NCBI GenBank assembly: GCA_002420015.1
Contig: DIHF01000038.1
Location: 44,678 to 57,857, forward strand
Direction: 5' to 3'
DNA length: 13,180 bases
DNA from: Micavibrio sp. UBA5703
Lineage (GTDB): Bacteria; Pseudomonadota; Alphaproteobacteria; Micavibrionales; Micavibrionaceae
Shown: piece by piece, positions 13,025-13,180 of the stretch
Layout: every line of letters starts with the position of its first letter
How positions within the stretch are numbered: position 1 is the first letter of the stretch
The notes under the pieces: model-generated
What the model was told of the DNA's origin: nothing
The model's database searches: none
Seen by the model: only the letters and a program-made list of their open reading frames with translations
Translations under genes and position numbers: made by a program

Positions 13025-13061
13025 GTCATCCTGAAGGCTCGCAGAGCCTGAAGGATCTCAT
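13025..13061. repeat. F-family hairpin repeat, full copy
   Basis: GTCATCCTGAAGGCTC, then GCA, then GAGCCTGAAGGATCTCAT, almost identical to 7819-7855. It folds as one hairpin and lies 20 bp beyond folD, followed by an A run, so it may terminate transcription. Confidence 0.8.
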
Positions 13062-13067
13062 AAAAAA

Positions 13068-13097
13068 AACCACAGATAAACACAGATGAACGCAGAT
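13068..13097. repeat. E-family repeat, single arm
   Basis: AACCACAGATAAACACAGAT is followed by GAACGCAGAT. The inverse arm is absent within the window. It is wedged between an F unit and a framed B unit with only a few bases between. Confidence 0.7.
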
Positions 13098-13107
13098 AAA
13101 AAACACC

Positions 13108-13167
13108 GTCATTGCACGGCCTGTCCGTGCAATCCATATGGATCACACGCATAAAGCGTGTGATGAC
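13108..13167. repeat. Framed double-hairpin repeat, copy B2 (minimal linker)
   Basis: The order is GTCAT (13108-13112); hairpin TGCACGG/CCGTGCA; ATCCA (13132-13136); linker TA; TGGAT (13139-13143); hairpin CACACGC/GCGTGTG; ATGAC (13163-13167). This is the simplest and cleanest example of the frame. The same hairpins in inverted order form copy B1 at 1059-1146. Confidence 0.88.
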
Positions 13168-13180
13168 GAAGTGTGTGATT

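Overview
The window fits the chromosome of an alphaproteobacterium, probably a free-living and poorly characterised lineage (this placement is inference). The support is a complete System I cytochrome c maturation (ccm) set transcribed away from an aconitase gene, a yggT-folD pair, moderately GC-rich coding sequence, and CtrA-like TTAA sites in one intergenic region. No RNA polymerase, rRNA or tRNA gene is present to refine this.

Layout. Positions 1-933 (minus) hold the 5' part of acnA with a one-base frameshift near 564. Positions 934-1649 are a long AT-rich intergenic region with repeats, CtrA-like sites, a strong hairpin terminator (perhaps ending a small RNA) and a possible promoter. The ccm genes follow on the plus strand: ccmA, ccmB, ccmC, a very short ccmD, a MetB-type PLP enzyme, ccmE and ccmF. 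A pentapeptide-repeat gene on the minus strand interrupts the series. Then come ccmG, ccmH and a short ccmI-like gene. The rest is a minus-strand HExxH protein of unknown function, yggT and folD.

How the genes work together. CcmA and CcmB, with CcmC and CcmD, load haem onto His123 of CcmE. CcmF, CcmH and the TPR protein CcmI transfer the haem to reduced apocytochrome c, and CcmG supplies reductant. MetB belongs to methionine biosynthesis and FolD to one-carbon folate metabolism. YggT is a small membrane protein.

The unusual content is a dense population of small palindromic repeats in nearly every intergenic gap. Five copies share one frame: GTCAT, hairpin 1, ATCCA, variable linker, TGGAT (TAGAT in one copy), hairpin 2, ATGAC. 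The hairpins and linkers differ between copies, and other repeats are nested inside loops or linkers. A separate double-hairpin repeat lies in frame inside ccmA. One framed copy lies between two near-identical copies of the ccmD start, and another repeat family supplies the ccmF stop codon. I regard this modular, nested repeat system as the most interesting feature of the window.
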